NCBI GenBank assembly: GCA_027490095.1 | Contig: JAIXYT010000017.1 | Coordinates: 1 to 61,286 of the forward strand | Direction of reading: 5' to 3' | DNA length: 61,286 bases | Source of the DNA: Sphingomonadales bacterium | Lineage (GTDB): Bacteria; Pseudomonadota; Alphaproteobacteria; Sphingomonadales; Sphingomonadaceae | In this document: positions 1 through 9,045 of the stretch, piece by piece | How positions within the stretch are numbered: position 1 is the stretch's first letter | How the letters are laid out: each line of letters begins with the position of its first letter | Notes under the pieces: model-generated | Told to the model about the DNA's origin: nothing | The model's input: the letters and a program-made list of their open reading frames with translations, nothing else | Database searches by the model: none | Position numbers and translations under genes: made by a program

Positions 1-117
1 GCAGATTCCCACGCGTTACGCACCCGTGCGCCACTAGACCCGAAGGTCTCGTTCGACTTGCATGTGTTAGGCATGCCGCCAGCGTTCGTTCTGAGCCAGG
101 ATCAAACTCTCAAGTTC
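1..117 (-). rRNA. rrs: 16S ribosomal RNA, 5' end only
   Basis: Read on the minus strand, this is the conserved start of bacterial 16S rRNA: the GAGTTTGATCCTGGCTCAG segment, then the GAACGCTGGCGGCATGCC block and the first variable hairpin (GACCTTCGGGTC). The gene runs off the left edge, so only about the first 115 nt are present. The right boundary is placed from the usual distance of the mature 5' end before GAGTTTGATC and is good to a few bases. The variable-region sequence fits Sphingomonadales; the finer affiliation is inference. Confidence 0.97.
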
Positions 118-528
118 ATTTCCGAACAATCACCCAGGTGGAATTCCCGAATGAAAGCCCGTTTCAAGGAGCTTATCTCTGCACAACGTCTACTGACTTT
201 GTTTGAGACCAATCTTGCGATCGGCCTCCACAAGCGTATGCGTTGAGACATATAGACAAGCTTAGTTTCACGACACCCGAGCCTTGACGCCCCGGGGCGT
301 GGAACCGCCGTCCACATGTCCCTTCATATAACCAACGATGAGAAAGAGCGACGCTTACCCCCACCGGCTTTTCACCACCGGAGCAAACCAGCGGACAAGC
401 GGACTTGCGTCCTCAGGCCCTGTCGGTCTGTTGGGAGGTCGGCACCATCCTCGTTGCCGTCCCTGGTGTCCTGCCTTGCGGCAGAGCCTCGTGGGCGGCG
501 GCGAAGTCGGCGTCGACTGCGGAGGCGG
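118..528 (-). other. rRNA operon leader, no protein gene
   Basis: About 410 nt between the 16S 5' end and the likely promoter. No reading frame here is convincing. It should be the transcribed leader of the rRNA operon, holding RNase III and antitermination signals. I cannot point to an exact boxA or a closed processing stem because the 3' partner of the stem lies outside the window. Confidence 0.6.
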
Positions 529-557
529 CATATGGCGATGCCGTCCCCACCCGTCAA
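529..557 (-). promoter_or_regulatory. Likely rRNA operon promoter
   Basis: On the minus strand there is TTGACG (557-552), a 17-nt spacer, then CATATG (534-529). An A-rich tract (GCAGAAAAAAG) lies just upstream of the -35 box, like an UP element. Spacing and position, roughly 400 nt before 16S and between the divergently placed leader and the end of the CBS gene, fit a strong housekeeping-sigma rRNA promoter. The -10 box is imperfect. Confidence 0.6.
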
Positions 558-644
558 CAACTTTTTTCTGCAACAATCGCCTTTTTCCAGGCGGTGACGC
601 AGAACGCTGTCGAGCCGCCGACTATACGCAATTTCCGGAAAGCT

Positions 645-1073
645 TCAAGCCGTGGCGATGTAATCCTTCAGCGCCAGCGCCTCCTGCTCGGCCTCCGCGA
701 TCCGCCGCTTCACCAGGTCCCCGATCGACACGATTCCCACCAGCGCACCCGATTCCATCACGGGCAGGTGCCGAATCCGTCGATCCGTCATCAATTCCAT
801 CGCATCGCACACGCTTTCGTCGGGGCGAATCGTGATCACCGGCGCCGTCATCACGTCGCGCGCCTCCAGCTCCATCACCGCTCCACCCTTCACCGCAAGG
901 CAGCGCACGATGTCCCGCTCCGACACGATCCCCACCGGCCGCCCATCCTCCAGCACCAGCACCGCACCGATTCGGCGCTGCACCAGAAGGTCGACGATCG
1001 CCGAAACCCGCGAGTCGGGTCGAACGCTCGCCACCCCCCCGCCCTTGCCCTTGAGAACAGTCGCGATTCCCAT
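645..1073 (-). CDS. CBS-domain protein
   Basis: A 142-residue protein made almost only of a pair of CBS domains: roughly residues 5-60 (with IGAVLVLEDGRPVGIVSERD) and 70-128 (with RIRHLPVMESGALVGIVSIGD). Stand-alone CBS pairs bind adenine nucleotides and act as sensors, but the ligand and partner here are unknown. The start is the ATG at 1073 because a strong GGAGGAGGG ribosome site lies just upstream; the frame is open further but that part is not conserved-looking. It is transcribed toward the rRNA promoter and appears to be a single-gene unit, divergent from the small membrane protein at 1160. Confidence 0.88.
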   Translation of the reverse strand: MGIATVLKGKGGGVASVRPDSRVSAIVDLLVQRRIGAVLVLEDGRPVGIVSERDIVRCLAVKGGAVMELEARDVMTAPVITIRPDESVCDAMELMTDRRIRHLPVMESGALVGIVSIGDLVKRRIAEAEQEALALKDYIATA

Positions 1074-1159
1074 GAACGCCCTCCTCCCAGCCTCTGCCGC
1101 GGGAAGCTCTCCCAAACTCCCCGCTTGAATGTCACCCAAATGACCCGGATTGGAAAGCC

Positions 1160-1444
1160 ATGACGAACAGTGCGCCGCCACCCACCCCTGCCCAGGCACG
1201 GATGATCGAGGCCCGCCGGCGATTCGCGCGCCTCATGAAGCTGATGTTCGGCGCCAGCCTCGTCACGCTGATCGGCGCCTTCGCCTGGCTCCACGCCAGC
1301 GGCACCCCCATGCCACTCCCCTTCCTCGGCGCGATCGCCGTCGCAGTCATCGGCTCGCTGATGCTGGCGGCAGCCCTCATGGGCCTCGTCTTCTTCTCGG
1401 CAGCCTCTGGCGCCGACGAATCGGTCGACAAGCTCGATCCCTGA
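1160..1444 (+). CDS. Small two-helix membrane protein, function unknown
   Basis: A 94-residue protein with a proline-rich, then basic N-terminus (about 1-28), two hydrophobic segments (about 29-46 and 52-80) and a short acidic tail ending DESVDKLDP. This is the layout of small inner-membrane proteins with both ends in the cytoplasm. I do not recognise a named family. It is the only plus-strand gene in the first 21 kb and ends two bases before the stop codon of the convergent PNPOx-like gene. Codon use matches the neighbours, which supports it as a real gene. Confidence 0.75.
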   Translation: MTNSAPPPTPAQARMIEARRRFARLMKLMFGASLVTLIGAFAWLHASGTPMPLPFLGAIAVAVIGSLMLAAALMGLVFFSAASGADESVDKLDP

Positions 1445-1446
1445 TC

Positions 1447-1989
1447 TCAGGGAACCAGCGCCGCCGCCTCCCAACCCTCACCCAGTCGGCGCGATTCCCC
1501 GCGGCAGTGCCGGTCGGGCCCCAGCCACAGCCATTCCAGCCGCTCGACGCGAATCGCCAGCATGGCGAAGTTCCGCTCCCCCCGGGCGTCGAACAGGATC
1601 TCGCCCGCCAGCCGCCGCCCGGGCGGCTCCACGGTGCAATAGCTCCGCCGCGCCACCTCGGGCACCCGCGCCCAGGCCTGTGCCAGGATCGCCGGATCCG
1701 GCTCGAACCCCGCCACGCCCTCCACCCGCAGCTGCAGCGCCCGCCGCGGGTCCCAGAAGGTCAGCGCCGCGCGCGGGTCCGCTGCCAGCTCGGCAACCTT
1801 GGCCGAGCGCAGGTCGGTGTGCAGCCACAGCAGGCCGGCCGCCGGTTCGGCCCTGCGCAGCACCAGCACGCGGGACCGCGGCGCACCGTCCAGCCCGATC
1901 GTGGACAGGACAGGGGTCCGCCAGGCAGCCCGCCGGTCGCGGGATCCGCGCACAAGCAGCTGCCAGCAATGGGCAGCAGCCGCGCCCAC
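1447..1989 (-). CDS. PNPOx-like FMN-binding flavoprotein
   Basis: The protein resembles the pyridoxamine 5'-phosphate oxidase-like split-barrel family (HugZ/Alr4036 type). An early strand reads TPVLSTIGLDGAPRSRVLVL, followed by LLWLHTDLRSAKVAELAADP and ALTFWDPRRALQLRVEGVA, the FMN-contacting part of this fold; the C-terminus ends in the usual Trp/Leu-rich strand (ERLEWLWLGPDRH). Substrate unknown. The start is uncertain. GTG at 1989 is the first acceptable codon, but the conserved-looking residues FDD lie just before it, and the frame stays open through two in-frame 27-bp repeats into the DUF4167 gene with no ATG, GTG or TTG nearby. A CTG start at about 2087 or translational coupling to the upstream gene is possible. 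Confidence 0.75.
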   Translation of the reverse strand: MGAAAAHCWQLLVRGSRDRRAAWRTPVLSTIGLDGAPRSRVLVLRRAEPAAGLLWLHTDLRSAKVAELAADPRAALTFWDPRRALQLRVEGVAGFEPDPAILAQAWARVPEVARRSYCTVEPPGRRLAGEILFDARGERNFAMLAIRVERLEWLWLGPDRHCRGESRRLGEGWEAAALVP

Positions 1990-2010
1990 GTCGTCGAACG
2001 GCGCCGCAGC

Positions 2011-2064
2011 GCCGGGCTGTCGTTTCGGCGCATCCGCGCCGGGCTGTGGGGTCGGCGCGTCCGC
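2011..2064. repeat. Two tandem 27-bp imperfect repeats
   Basis: Two copies (2011-2037 and 2038-2064) both begin GCCGGGCTGT and share CGGCGC.TCCGC. Read in the frame of the PNPOx-like gene on the minus strand they encode two nine-residue units (GADAPTPQP, GADAPKRQP). They lie between the DUF4167 stop codon and the first possible start of the PNPOx-like gene. Confidence 0.75.
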
Positions 2065-2074
2065 GCCGTTCGGC

Positions 2075-2827
2075 TCAGCCCTCGGCAGGTTCGGCTTCCG
2101 CCTTGCGCGGGCGGCCACGGCGGCGCGGCTTGGGCGCCTCGTCGTCCGCTGCCTCCGCCACGGCTTCGCGCGCCGGCACCCCGCCAAAGGCAACCAGCGC
2201 CGCTTCCCCGTCCGAAAGCGCCTGCTCGGCGGCCGCCGGCTGAAGCCGGTTGCCGTCGCGCTCGCCGCGCTCGTCGCGGTTCCCGCGCCTGTCCTGCCAG
2301 CGATCGCGATTGCCGCGCTCGGCGCGATCGCCCTCCTGGGCGCCATCCTGGCCCGGGCCCCGCTCCCGCGGCTCGAACCGCTGGCGGCGCTCGCCCCGGT
2401 CGCCCCGGTCGCCATCGCCGCGCGGCTGCTGCCGCTGGCGATCGCCGCCGTCGCCCTGCTCCTCGCCGCCGTCCTGCGCACCGTCCATTCCGCCGTCTGC
2501 GTCGCCGCCGACGGGTTCATCCTCGAACTGGTCGAACACCCCGCGACGGGCCCGCATCTCTTCCTGCCGGATCCGGCTGTCGTTCAGAACGCGGAAATAA
2601 TGGTCGGCGTGCTGCAGATAATATTCCGCCGCCACCCGGTCGCCGGCCTGGTGCGCATCGCGTGCCAGCTGCTTGTACTTCTCCAGCAGCTGGTGGGCGT
2701 TGCCGCGCACCCGCACTTCCAGCCTGGCGGCATTCTGCCCACCGGCCGCCATACCCATGGGGCGCGGGTTGCTCCCGTTGCCGCCACCACCGCCGCGCCG
2801 CCTGCGACCGCTCTGCCTGTTCTGCAT
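2075..2827 (-). CDS. DUF4167 domain protein
   Basis: 250 residues. The N-terminus (about 1-75) carries the DUF4167 signature of alphaproteobacteria: a basic RRRRGGGGG run, then LEVRVRGNAHQLLEKYKQLA and AAEYYLQHADHYFRVLND. The rest is low-complexity, with D/G/R/E/Q repeats (about 110-200) and a basic RRRGRPRK tail. Family members are thought to be nucleic-acid associated because of the basic segments; no function is established. ATG 2827 is chosen because conservation begins right after it, although the frame is open for 66 more codons. An SD-like GGAAGG lies about 11 nt upstream. It is probably cotranscribed with the PNPOx-like gene. Confidence 0.88.
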   Translation of the reverse strand: MQNRQSGRRRRGGGGGNGSNPRPMGMAAGGQNAARLEVRVRGNAHQLLEKYKQLARDAHQAGDRVAAEYYLQHADHYFRVLNDSRIRQEEMRARRGVFDQFEDEPVGGDADGGMDGAQDGGEEQGDGGDRQRQQPRGDGDRGDRGERRQRFEPRERGPGQDGAQEGDRAERGNRDRWQDRRGNRDERGERDGNRLQPAAAEQALSDGEAALVAFGGVPAREAVAEAADDEAPKPRRRGRPRKAEAEPAEG

Positions 2828-3204
2828 GCCTGGATGTCGTCCTTCCGTTCGCGCAGCCGCACCGCCTCCCGGCTCCAACATCCGCCGGGGTGCACTCCGA
2901 GGGCAGATTCCGCCAAGTTTTGCCGGGGCACCTGGTCCGAAAGGACCCTGGCCCCGATTGGCCAAAACGGAATGTGCCAGCCGCCAGGGTCCCGAAGGCC
3001 TCAAGACAGGCCCTCGGCCCATCATCCCGCCTGCCCATCCAACCCGGCCCTGTTCGGGGTAACCAGACGATCAGATCGGCCAGTCCTGGTTTGGGGGGGC
3101 AGGCTGGCCGGCCCCAACAAAGGGCGTCCCGGCTGCGCTGCGCTCCCTGTCTAGACGGGGCAATCGCCGTTGCCAAGCCTATAACGGTCCGTCCCCAATC
3201 CTTC
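2828..3204. other. Intergenic, no gene seen
   Basis: About 377 nt between the DUF4167 start and the prmC stop, both on the minus strand. No reading frame looks like protein. It should hold the promoter of the DUF4167 gene and the 3' end of the prfA-prmC transcript. No clear terminator hairpin with a T-run was found. Confidence 0.6.
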
Positions 3205-4029
3205 TCATGCCACCGCAATCACCAGCACACGGGGCCGCCCGGCAAGGTCCGGAACGGTCCGCGCCGCGTGCCCGCTCGCCTTCGCCATCGCCACCAGCGC
3301 ATCGCCCTGCCCCTCGCCGAACTCGAACAGCGCCACCCCGCCCGGCGGCAGCAGGCGCGCCACCTCCGGCAGCAGCAGCCGATAGGGCCCCAGCCCGTCC
3401 GGCCCGCCGAACAGCGCGCCGGCAGGCTCGAACCGCGCCACATCCGGCATCAGGGGCGTCCCATCGGCAATATAGGGCGGGTTGCACAGGATCAGGTCGA
3501 ACCGCTCCTCCACCCCTTGCGCCCAGTCCCCCAGACGCCACTCCGCCCGCGCACCCATTCCCAGCCGCCCGGCATTCTCCGCCGCCACCGCCAGCGCCTC
3601 AGCCGAACGATCGATCCCCAGCCCCGTCGACGCCGGCCACTCGCTCAGCGCCGCCAGCAGCAGCGCACCCGATCCCGTCCCCAGGTCCAGCACCCGCGCC
3701 GGCGGCCGCCCGGCAAAATGCCGCAGCGCCTCGGCAATCAGCGTCTCGCTGTCCGGCCGCGGCACCAGCACATCGCGCGTCACCTTCAGCGGCAGGCTCC
3801 AGAACTCCCGCTCGCCCACGATATGCGCCACAGGCTCATGCGCCCGCCGCCGCGCGAGCAGCGTCTCGAACCGCGCCACCGCCTCGTCCGGCACAGGCGC
3901 CCGCCCCACCAGCATCATCAGCCGATCCTCGCCCAGCACATGCGCCAACAGCAATTCCGCATCCAGCCGCGGCGTCTCCCCGGGCAGGGTCGCAGCCGCC
4001 GCGCGCAACACCGCGTGGCGATCAGTCAT
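3205..4029 (-). CDS. prmC: Peptide chain release factor N5-glutamine methyltransferase
   Basis: PrmC (HemK) methylates the Gln of the GGQ motif in release factors RF1 and RF2, using S-adenosylmethionine. The 274-residue protein has the helical N-terminal domain (about 1-85), then a Rossmann methyltransferase domain with the SAM-binding loop DLGTGSGAL (115-123) and the catalytic NPPY (183-186). Length is normal. It lies 18 nt downstream of prfA, its substrate gene, on the same strand, a conserved pairing. Start ATG 4029. Confidence 0.97.
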   Translation of the reverse strand: MTDRHAVLRAAAATLPGETPRLDAELLLAHVLGEDRLMMLVGRAPVPDEAVARFETLLARRRAHEPVAHIVGEREFWSLPLKVTRDVLVPRPDSETLIAEALRHFAGRPPARVLDLGTGSGALLLAALSEWPASTGLGIDRSAEALAVAAENAGRLGMGARAEWRLGDWAQGVEERFDLILCNPPYIADGTPLMPDVARFEPAGALFGGPDGLGPYRLLLPEVARLLPPGGVALFEFGEGQGDALVAMAKASGHAARTVPDLAGRPRVLVIAVA

Positions 4030-4047
4030 TCTTGATCGCCATCCGGC

Positions 4048-5127
4048 TCAGCCATCCAGCTGCGCCAGCCGCTCGGCCTCATCCTCCGCGATCAGCGCGC
4101 TCACCAGCTCCTCCAGCCCGCCGCCCTCCAGCACCTCGGGCAGCCGGTGCAGCGTCAGGTTGATCCGGTGGTCCGTCACCCGCCCCTGCGGGAAATTGTA
4201 GGTGCGGATCCGCTCGCTCCGGTCGCCACTGCCCACCATCGCCTTCCGGTCGGCCGACCGCGCACTCGCCAGCTTCTCCCGCTCCAGCTCATACAGCCGG
4301 CTCCGCAGCACCTTCATGGCCTTGGCCTTGTTCTTGTGCTGGCTCTTCTCGTCCTGCTGGCTCACCACCAGCCCCGTGGGCAGGTGCACGATCCGGACGG
4401 CACTGTCCGTCGTGTTCACGCTCTGCCCGCCGGGCCCTGAAGACCGGAACACATCGATGCGCAGATCCTTGTCATCGATCTGCACATCCACCTCCTCGGC
4501 CTCCGGCAGCACCGCCACCGTCGCCGCCGAGGTGTGGATCCGCCCCTGCGCCTCGGTCGCCGGCACCCGCTGCACCCGGTGCACGCCGCTCTCGAACTTC
4601 AGCCGGGCGAACACGCCGTCGCCCTGCACCCCCATCACGATCTCCTTGAACCCGCCAAGGTCCGCGGGCGACGCACTCATCGTCTCCACCCGCCACCCGC
4701 GAAGCTCGGCATAGCGCTGGTACATGCGCGCAAGATCGCCTGCGAACAGCGCCGCCTCGTCCCCCCCGGTCCCGGCCCGGATTTCCAGGATCGCCGGCTT
4801 CGCATCCGCCGCATCCTTGGGCAGCAGCTTCAGCGCCAAAGCCCGCTCGGCCTCCGGCAGCTTTGCCTTCAGCTCCGGCAGCTCGTCCGCCGCCAGGGCC
4901 CGCATCTCGGCATCGCCCGAAGCATCGCCTGCCAGCGCCTCCAGCTCGGCAATTTCCCGCCGCATCGCGATCACCTCGCGCGCAGCGTCAGCGGCAGGCG
5001 TCAGCTCGGCATAATCCTTCGACAGCGCCACGAACCGCGAAGCCTCCAGCGCCGGGTTCGACATCTCGCTCTGCAACGCCTCATGCCGCTGCACGATCTG
5101 CGCCAGCCGCTGGTCAGCCAGCAGCAT
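4048..5127 (-). CDS. prfA: Peptide chain release factor 1
   Basis: RF1 recognises UAA and UAG stop codons and triggers peptide release. The 359-residue protein has the PAT recognition tripeptide at about 189-191, the RF1 version of the P-x-T anticodon motif, and the catalytic GGQ at 233-235 inside [17 protein letters not shown]. The ATG at 5127 shares its A with the hisS stop codon (TTGATG), which implies translational coupling; a TTG one codon earlier is the alternative. It is part of a hisS-prfA-prmC unit. Confidence 0.97.
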   Translation of the reverse strand: MLLADQRLAQIVQRHEALQSEMSNPALEASRFVALSKDYAELTPAADAAREVIAMRREIAELEALAGDASGDAEMRALAADELPELKAKLPEAERALALKLLPKDAADAKPAILEIRAGTGGDEAALFAGDLARMYQRYAELRGWRVETMSASPADLGGFKEIVMGVQGDGVFARLKFESGVHRVQRVPATEAQGRIHTSAATVAVLPEAEEVDVQIDDKDLRIDVFRSSGPGGQSVNTTDSAVRIVHLPTGLVVSQQDEKSQHKNKAKAMKVLRSRLYELEREKLASARSADRKAMVGSGDRSERIRTYNFPQGRVTDHRINLTLHRLPEVLEGGGLEELVSALIAEDEAERLAQLDG

Positions 5128-6446
5128 CAAAGTGGCCCAAATATCTTAATCATGCGCGTTTCAGGATCGTCAGAATGGTGGAACGCCCTTTTGATCGACC
5201 TCAAGATTCTCGCTCGCACGGGCTCAGCATCTTCGTTGGCAACAAGATTTCGGAGGCGTAGTTCAGTCCAACCTGAGCCAGTATTCCCCACATTGAGGAG
5301 GCGCCAAGCGCCTGCCTTTTTCGCCTTCTCGAAGCGCTTCTTTTCGGAACCGCTGAATCCCAGCTCAACACGTAGCCCATCCGCTCGTAGCAAGGCAGCC
5401 AATTCCATGGCAATGCCTTCATCTGAGACTGTTAGCGGCACTATCGCAATCTCGATCGGGGCCACCTCCGGCTCACCGCACAGCATCATCAGCCGCTCGA
5501 TCCCCCCGGCCCAGCCCACCGCCGGCGTATGCGGCCCACCCATCGTCTCGATCAGCCCATCATAACGCCCGCCACCGATCACCGTCGCCTGCGCGCCCAA
5601 GGCATCGCTCACGAACTCGAACGCCGTATGCCGGTAGTAATCAAACCCCCGCACCAGCCGAGGCGCCCGCTCAAAGGCCACGCCAGACGCCTGAACCCCC
5701 TTCTGCACCGCCTCGAAAAACGCCCCCGCCTCGGCGGTCAGAAACGCATCGATCACCGGCGCATCCGCCACCAGCGCCCGATCCCCCGGCTCCTTCGAAT
5801 CCAGAATCCGCAGCGGGTTCGTCTCCAGCCGCCGCAAGCTCTCCTCGCTCAGAACATCCCGATGCGCCGAAAAATGCGCCACCAACGCCGCACGCCAGGC
5901 CTCCCGCGTCTCCGCATCCCCCAGCGTGTTCAGCTGCAAGGTCACGCCAGCAACCCCCAGCTCCTTCAGCAGCAAATCCGCGAACGCCAGGAGCTCCACA
6001 TCCGCCTGCGGCTCGGCCGCGCCCAGCACCTCGGCATCGATCTGGTGAAACTGCCGATACCGCCCCTTCTGCGGCCGCTCATAGCGAAACAGCGGCCCAT
6101 GGGTCACCAGCTTCAACGGCGCAAACTGCTGCCACCCCTCGCTCACATAAGCCCGACAGATCCCCGCCGTGAACTCCGGCCGCAGCGTCAGCGAATCCCC
6201 ACCCCGGTCCGGAAAGGTGTACATCTCCTTGGAAACAACATCCGTCGTCTCCCCAAGCGTCCGCGCAAACACACTCGTCGCCTCGACGACCGGCACCATG
6301 ACGGGCTTGAACCCGAACCGCCGAGCCACATCCCGAAACCGGCCGACCACATGGTCGAACCGCTCCGCCTGCTCCCCCAGGAAATCCTGCATCCCCCGAA
6401 CCGGCGCCGGCTTCGGCGCCCTCTGGGCCTTCACATCATCGCTCAT
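5127..6446 (-). CDS. hisS: Histidine--tRNA ligase with an unusual C-terminal domain
   Basis: Class II synthetase charging tRNA-His. The first ~320 residues are clearly HisRS: GMQDFLG near the start, motif 2 ([18 protein letters not shown]) and histidine-specific motifs ([36 protein letters not shown]). The last ~100 residues, normally the anticodon-binding domain, are poorly like the usual form: [19 protein letters not shown] is followed by a tail ([35 protein letters not shown]) that lacks the usual I-x-G-E-x-E segment. DNA at 5150-5450 is visibly richer in A/T than the rest of the gene, suggesting the 3' part came from another source. Start ATG 6446; the longer frame is not conserved. Confidence 0.95.
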   Translation of the reverse strand: MSDDVKAQRAPKPAPVRGMQDFLGEQAERFDHVVGRFRDVARRFGFKPVMVPVVEATSVFARTLGETTDVVSKEMYTFPDRGGDSLTLRPEFTAGICRAYVSEGWQQFAPLKLVTHGPLFRYERPQKGRYRQFHQIDAEVLGAAEPQADVELLAFADLLLKELGVAGVTLQLNTLGDAETREAWRAALVAHFSAHRDVLSEESLRRLETNPLRILDSKEPGDRALVADAPVIDAFLTAEAGAFFEAVQKGVQASGVAFERAPRLVRGFDYYRHTAFEFVSDALGAQATVIGGGRYDGLIETMGGPHTPAVGWAGGIERLMMLCGEPEVAPIEIAIVPLTVSDEGIAMELAALLRADGLRVELGFSGSEKKRFEKAKKAGAWRLLNVGNTGSGWTELRLRNLVANEDAEPVRARILRSIKRAFHHSDDPETRMIKIFGPL

Positions 6447-6516
6447 GGCCGCGCGCCTAGCAGCCTCGCCGTCGTTGCGCAAAACAGAGAAGATGCCTCC
6501 GGCGGGCCCCCGCACC

Positions 6517-6837
6517 TCAAGCCGGCGAAACCAGCTTCAGCCCCACGATAGCCCCCACCAGCACCGCCAGCAGCACCAGCCGCACCGTCTCCACCGGCTC
6601 CCGGAACAGCCACATGCCCACGATCGCGGTCCCGAACGCCCCGATCCCCACCCACACGGCATAGGCGGTGCCCAGCGGGATCACCCGCGCGCTGCGTTCC
6701 AGCAGGATGAAGCTCAGCACCGCGCTCGCCACGAAGCCGCTTGTCCACCACGGGTTCCGGAACCCGTCCGAAAGCCGCATGCAGGTCGTGAACCCCACCT
6801 CGAACAGGCCTGCCGCCACCAGGATCAGCCAGGCCAT
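6517..6837 (-). CDS. Small multidrug resistance (SMR) family transporter
   Basis: 106 residues, four predicted transmembrane helices, the size and layout of SMR dimeric proton-coupled exporters. The conserved membrane glutamate is in helix 1 (GLFEVGFTT), followed by the SugE/Gdx-like RLSDGFRNPW; helix 3 carries AYAVWVGIGAFGTAIVGM. The first helix looks closer to the guanidinium exporter/SugE branch than to EmrE, but one protein does not settle the substrate. Start ATG 6837. Only four bases separate it from the GNAT gene, so the two are likely cotranscribed with ispG. Confidence 0.92.
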   Translation of the reverse strand: MAWLILVAAGLFEVGFTTCMRLSDGFRNPWWTSGFVASAVLSFILLERSARVIPLGTAYAVWVGIGAFGTAIVGMWLFREPVETVRLVLLAVLVGAIVGLKLVSPA

Positions 6838-6841
6838 GCGC

Positions 6842-7312
6842 TCAGCCTCCGAACGCTGCCAGCGCCTCGCCCTCCAGCCGCCAGGTTTCCCACCCGGCCG
6901 CATGGCGCGTCCCGAAGCTCGCGTAGAAGCCCTTCGCCGGCGCGTTCCAGTCCAGCACGTTCCACTCCATCCGCCCGCAGTCCATCTCCACCGCCAGGCG
7001 CGCCAGCCGCTTCAGCAGGTCCAGCCCCACGCCTGTCCCACGCACCTCCGGCGCCACGAACAGGTCCTCCAGGAACAGCCCACGCTTCCCCGTCCAGCTC
7101 GAGAAGTTGAAGTAATAGAGCGCCATCGCAACCGGCTGCCCATCGGCAAAGCCCAGCAGCGCGTGCAAATGCCCGGCCGCCAGAGCGTCGCGCGCGCCGG
7201 CCACCGTCATCTTCACCTTGTCCGCCTCTTTCTCATAGACCGCCAGCGCCGTCACAAGCGCCAGCACAGCCGCCGCATCCTCCGGCGTCGCCTGCCGGAT
7301 CGATACGGTCAC
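6842..7312 (-). CDS. GNAT family N-acetyltransferase (diamine-acetyltransferase-like)
   Basis: 156 residues, one GNAT domain. The acetyl-CoA site is [18 protein letters not shown], with the R-G-x-G-x-G loop at about 91-96, and the C-terminal [13 protein letters not shown] segment is typical of the spermidine/spermine and thialysine acetyltransferase branch. Substrate not known. The start is GTG 7312, which overlaps the ispG stop codon as GTGA and fits the conserved N-terminal strand [10 protein letters not shown]; no ATG is available nearby. It is probably translationally coupled to ispG. Confidence 0.9.
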   Translation of the reverse strand: MTVSIRQATPEDAAAVLALVTALAVYEKEADKVKMTVAGARDALAAGHLHALLGFADGQPVAMALYYFNFSSWTGKRGLFLEDLFVAPEVRGTGVGLDLLKRLARLAVEMDCGRMEWNVLDWNAPAKGFYASFGTRHAAGWETWRLEGEALAAFGG

Positions 7313-8439
7313 TCCGCCGCCTGCGCAGCCTCGGTTGCCAGCTTGTCCGCCTCGATCTCGGCGGCCTTCGCCTCCACCAGCTTCACGATATGGTCGACGA
7401 TGTCGGCATCCTGCACATGGTGGTCGGTCACGCCCGACAGATAGACCATGTGCTTGCCGTTCCCGCCGCCGGTCAGCCCGATGTCGGTCTCGCGCGCCTC
7501 GCCGGGCCCGTTCACCACGCAGCCCAGCACAGAGAGGCTCAGCTCGGTCGTAATGTGCGCCAGCCGCTTCTCCAGCGTCTCCACCGTCCGGATCACGTCG
7601 AAGCCCTGCCGCGCACAGCTCGGGCAGCTCACGATCCGCACCCCCCGCGCCCGGATCCCCAGGCTCTTCAGGATATGATAGCCGACCTTCACCTCTTCCT
7701 CGGGCTCGGCCGAAAGGCTCACGCGGATGGTGTCGCCCACCCCGCCCCACAGCAGCATGCCGAGCCCGATCGAGCTCTTCACCGTGCCGCCGATCAACCC
7801 GCCGGCTTCCGTGATCCCAAGGTGCAGCGGATAATCCGACCGCGCGGCCAGCTCGTTGTAGGCGGCAACCGCAAGGAACACGTCGCTCGCCTTCACGCTG
7901 ATCTTGAATTCGTGGAAGTCCGCGTCCTCCAGCAGCTTCGCATGCTCGAACGCGCTTTCCACCAGCGCCTCGGGGCAGGGCTCGCCATATTTCTCCAGCA
8001 GGTGCCGCTCGAGGCTGCCGGCGTTCACCCCGATCCGGATCGCACAGCCGTTCGCCTTGGCCGCACGCACCACTTCCTTCACCCGCTCAGGGCTGCCGAT
8101 GTTGCCGGGATTGATCCGCAGGCACGCAGCCCCCGCGTCGGCCGCTTCCAGCGCCCGCTTGTAGTGAAAGTGGATGTCGGCAACCACCGGCACCTTCGCG
8201 GCCCGCGTGATCAGCGGCATGGCGGCCGTCGCCTCTTCGGTCGGGCAGCTCACCCGGATGATGTCGACCCCCACCTCCTCGCAGCGGCGGATCTGGTCGA
8301 TCGTCGCCGCCGCATCCTCGGTCGGGGTGTTCGTCATGGTCTGCACCGCAATGGGCGCATCGCCGCCCACGGGCACCTTGCCCACCATGATCTGCCGCGA
8401 CTTGCGGCGGACAATGTCTCTCCACGGGCGATGACTCAT
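7309..8439 (-). CDS. ispG: 4-hydroxy-3-methylbut-2-enyl-diphosphate synthase
   Basis: IspG (GcpE) makes HMBPP from MEcPP, the penultimate step of the MEP isoprenoid pathway, with a [4Fe-4S] cluster. The 376-residue protein has the N-terminal TIM barrel ([19 protein letters not shown] early, INPGNIG at about 109-115) and the cluster cysteines C272 and C275 ([12 protein letters not shown]) and C307 ([12 protein letters not shown]), with the conserved Glu at about 314. Start ATG 8439. It ends the pal/tol block, four bases after pal, and overlaps the GNAT gene. Confidence 0.97.
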   Translation of the reverse strand: MSHRPWRDIVRRKSRQIMVGKVPVGGDAPIAVQTMTNTPTEDAAATIDQIRRCEEVGVDIIRVSCPTEEATAAMPLITRAAKVPVVADIHFHYKRALEAADAGAACLRINPGNIGSPERVKEVVRAAKANGCAIRIGVNAGSLERHLLEKYGEPCPEALVESAFEHAKLLEDADFHEFKISVKASDVFLAVAAYNELAARSDYPLHLGITEAGGLIGGTVKSSIGLGMLLWGGVGDTIRVSLSAEPEEEVKVGYHILKSLGIRARGVRIVSCPSCARQGFDVIRTVETLEKRLAHITTELSLSVLGCVVNGPGEARETDIGLTGGGNGKHMVYLSGVTDHHVQDADIVDHIVKLVEAKAAEIEADKLATEAAQAAE

Positions 8440-8443
8440 CTGC

Positions 8444-8992
8444 CTACCTTCCGGATACCACCAGCGTCACGGCCCGGCGGTTCAGCGCCCAGGCCTCTTC
8501 ATTGGACCCATCGACCGCCGGCCGCTCGGCACCATAGCTGATGATCGACATCCGCTCGGTACCGACCCCCTGCGCGGCCAGGAAATTCTTCGCCGCATTC
8601 GCCCGCCGCTCGCCGAGCGCCAGGTTGTATTCCCGCGTGCCCCGCTCGTCGGCATGACCCTCGATCGACACCCGCACTTCAGGGTTCCGGCCCAGCCACT
8701 CGGCCTGCGCACCCAGTGTCTGCCGCGCCTTCTCGTCCAGACCATAGCTGTCGAACGGAAACAATATCGTGTCAGACCCGGCCGCTTCCACCAGGGCAGC
8801 CTGGCTTCCCGCCAGCGTGGTCGACCGCACGGGTTCGGGCGGCGGCACCGTGCCGGCCTGGTCGATCGCGCCGGTGCCCGCCTGCGCAGGCGCCGGCTGC
8901 CAGGCCTCGGGCGGCAGCACATCGCGCGTCTTGCCGCAGCCGGCAAGAAGCAGCGAGCCGGCGACCAGCAAAAGGGGAAGGGCCTTGGTCAT
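8444..8992 (-). CDS. pal: Peptidoglycan-associated lipoprotein Pal
   Basis: Pal anchors the outer membrane to peptidoglycan and works with TolB and TolA in envelope constriction at division. 182 residues: a lipoprotein signal peptide with lipobox LLLAGC (lipidated Cys19), a proline/alanine-rich linker, then an OmpA-like peptidoglycan-binding domain from about residue 73 ([12 protein letters not shown], then [20 protein letters not shown]). ATG 8992 has a good AAGGAG site upstream. Last gene of the tol operon. Confidence 0.97.
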   Translation of the reverse strand: MTKALPLLLVAGSLLLAGCGKTRDVLPPEAWQPAPAQAGTGAIDQAGTVPPPEPVRSTTLAGSQAALVEAAGSDTILFPFDSYGLDEKARQTLGAQAEWLGRNPEVRVSIEGHADERGTREYNLALGERRANAAKNFLAAQGVGTERMSIISYGAERPAVDGSNEEAWALNRRAVTLVVSGR

Positions 8993-9045
8993 CTCAGGTC
9001 TCCTTAAGCATCCTTGGCGCGATTGGGAATCATTTCGGCTGACCC

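Noticed and set aside
1150-4035. 961-residue open frame on the plus strand
   Set aside because: Composition is Arg/Pro/Ala-rich from reading antisense to prmC, DUF4167 and PNPOx genes. No domain is recognisable.
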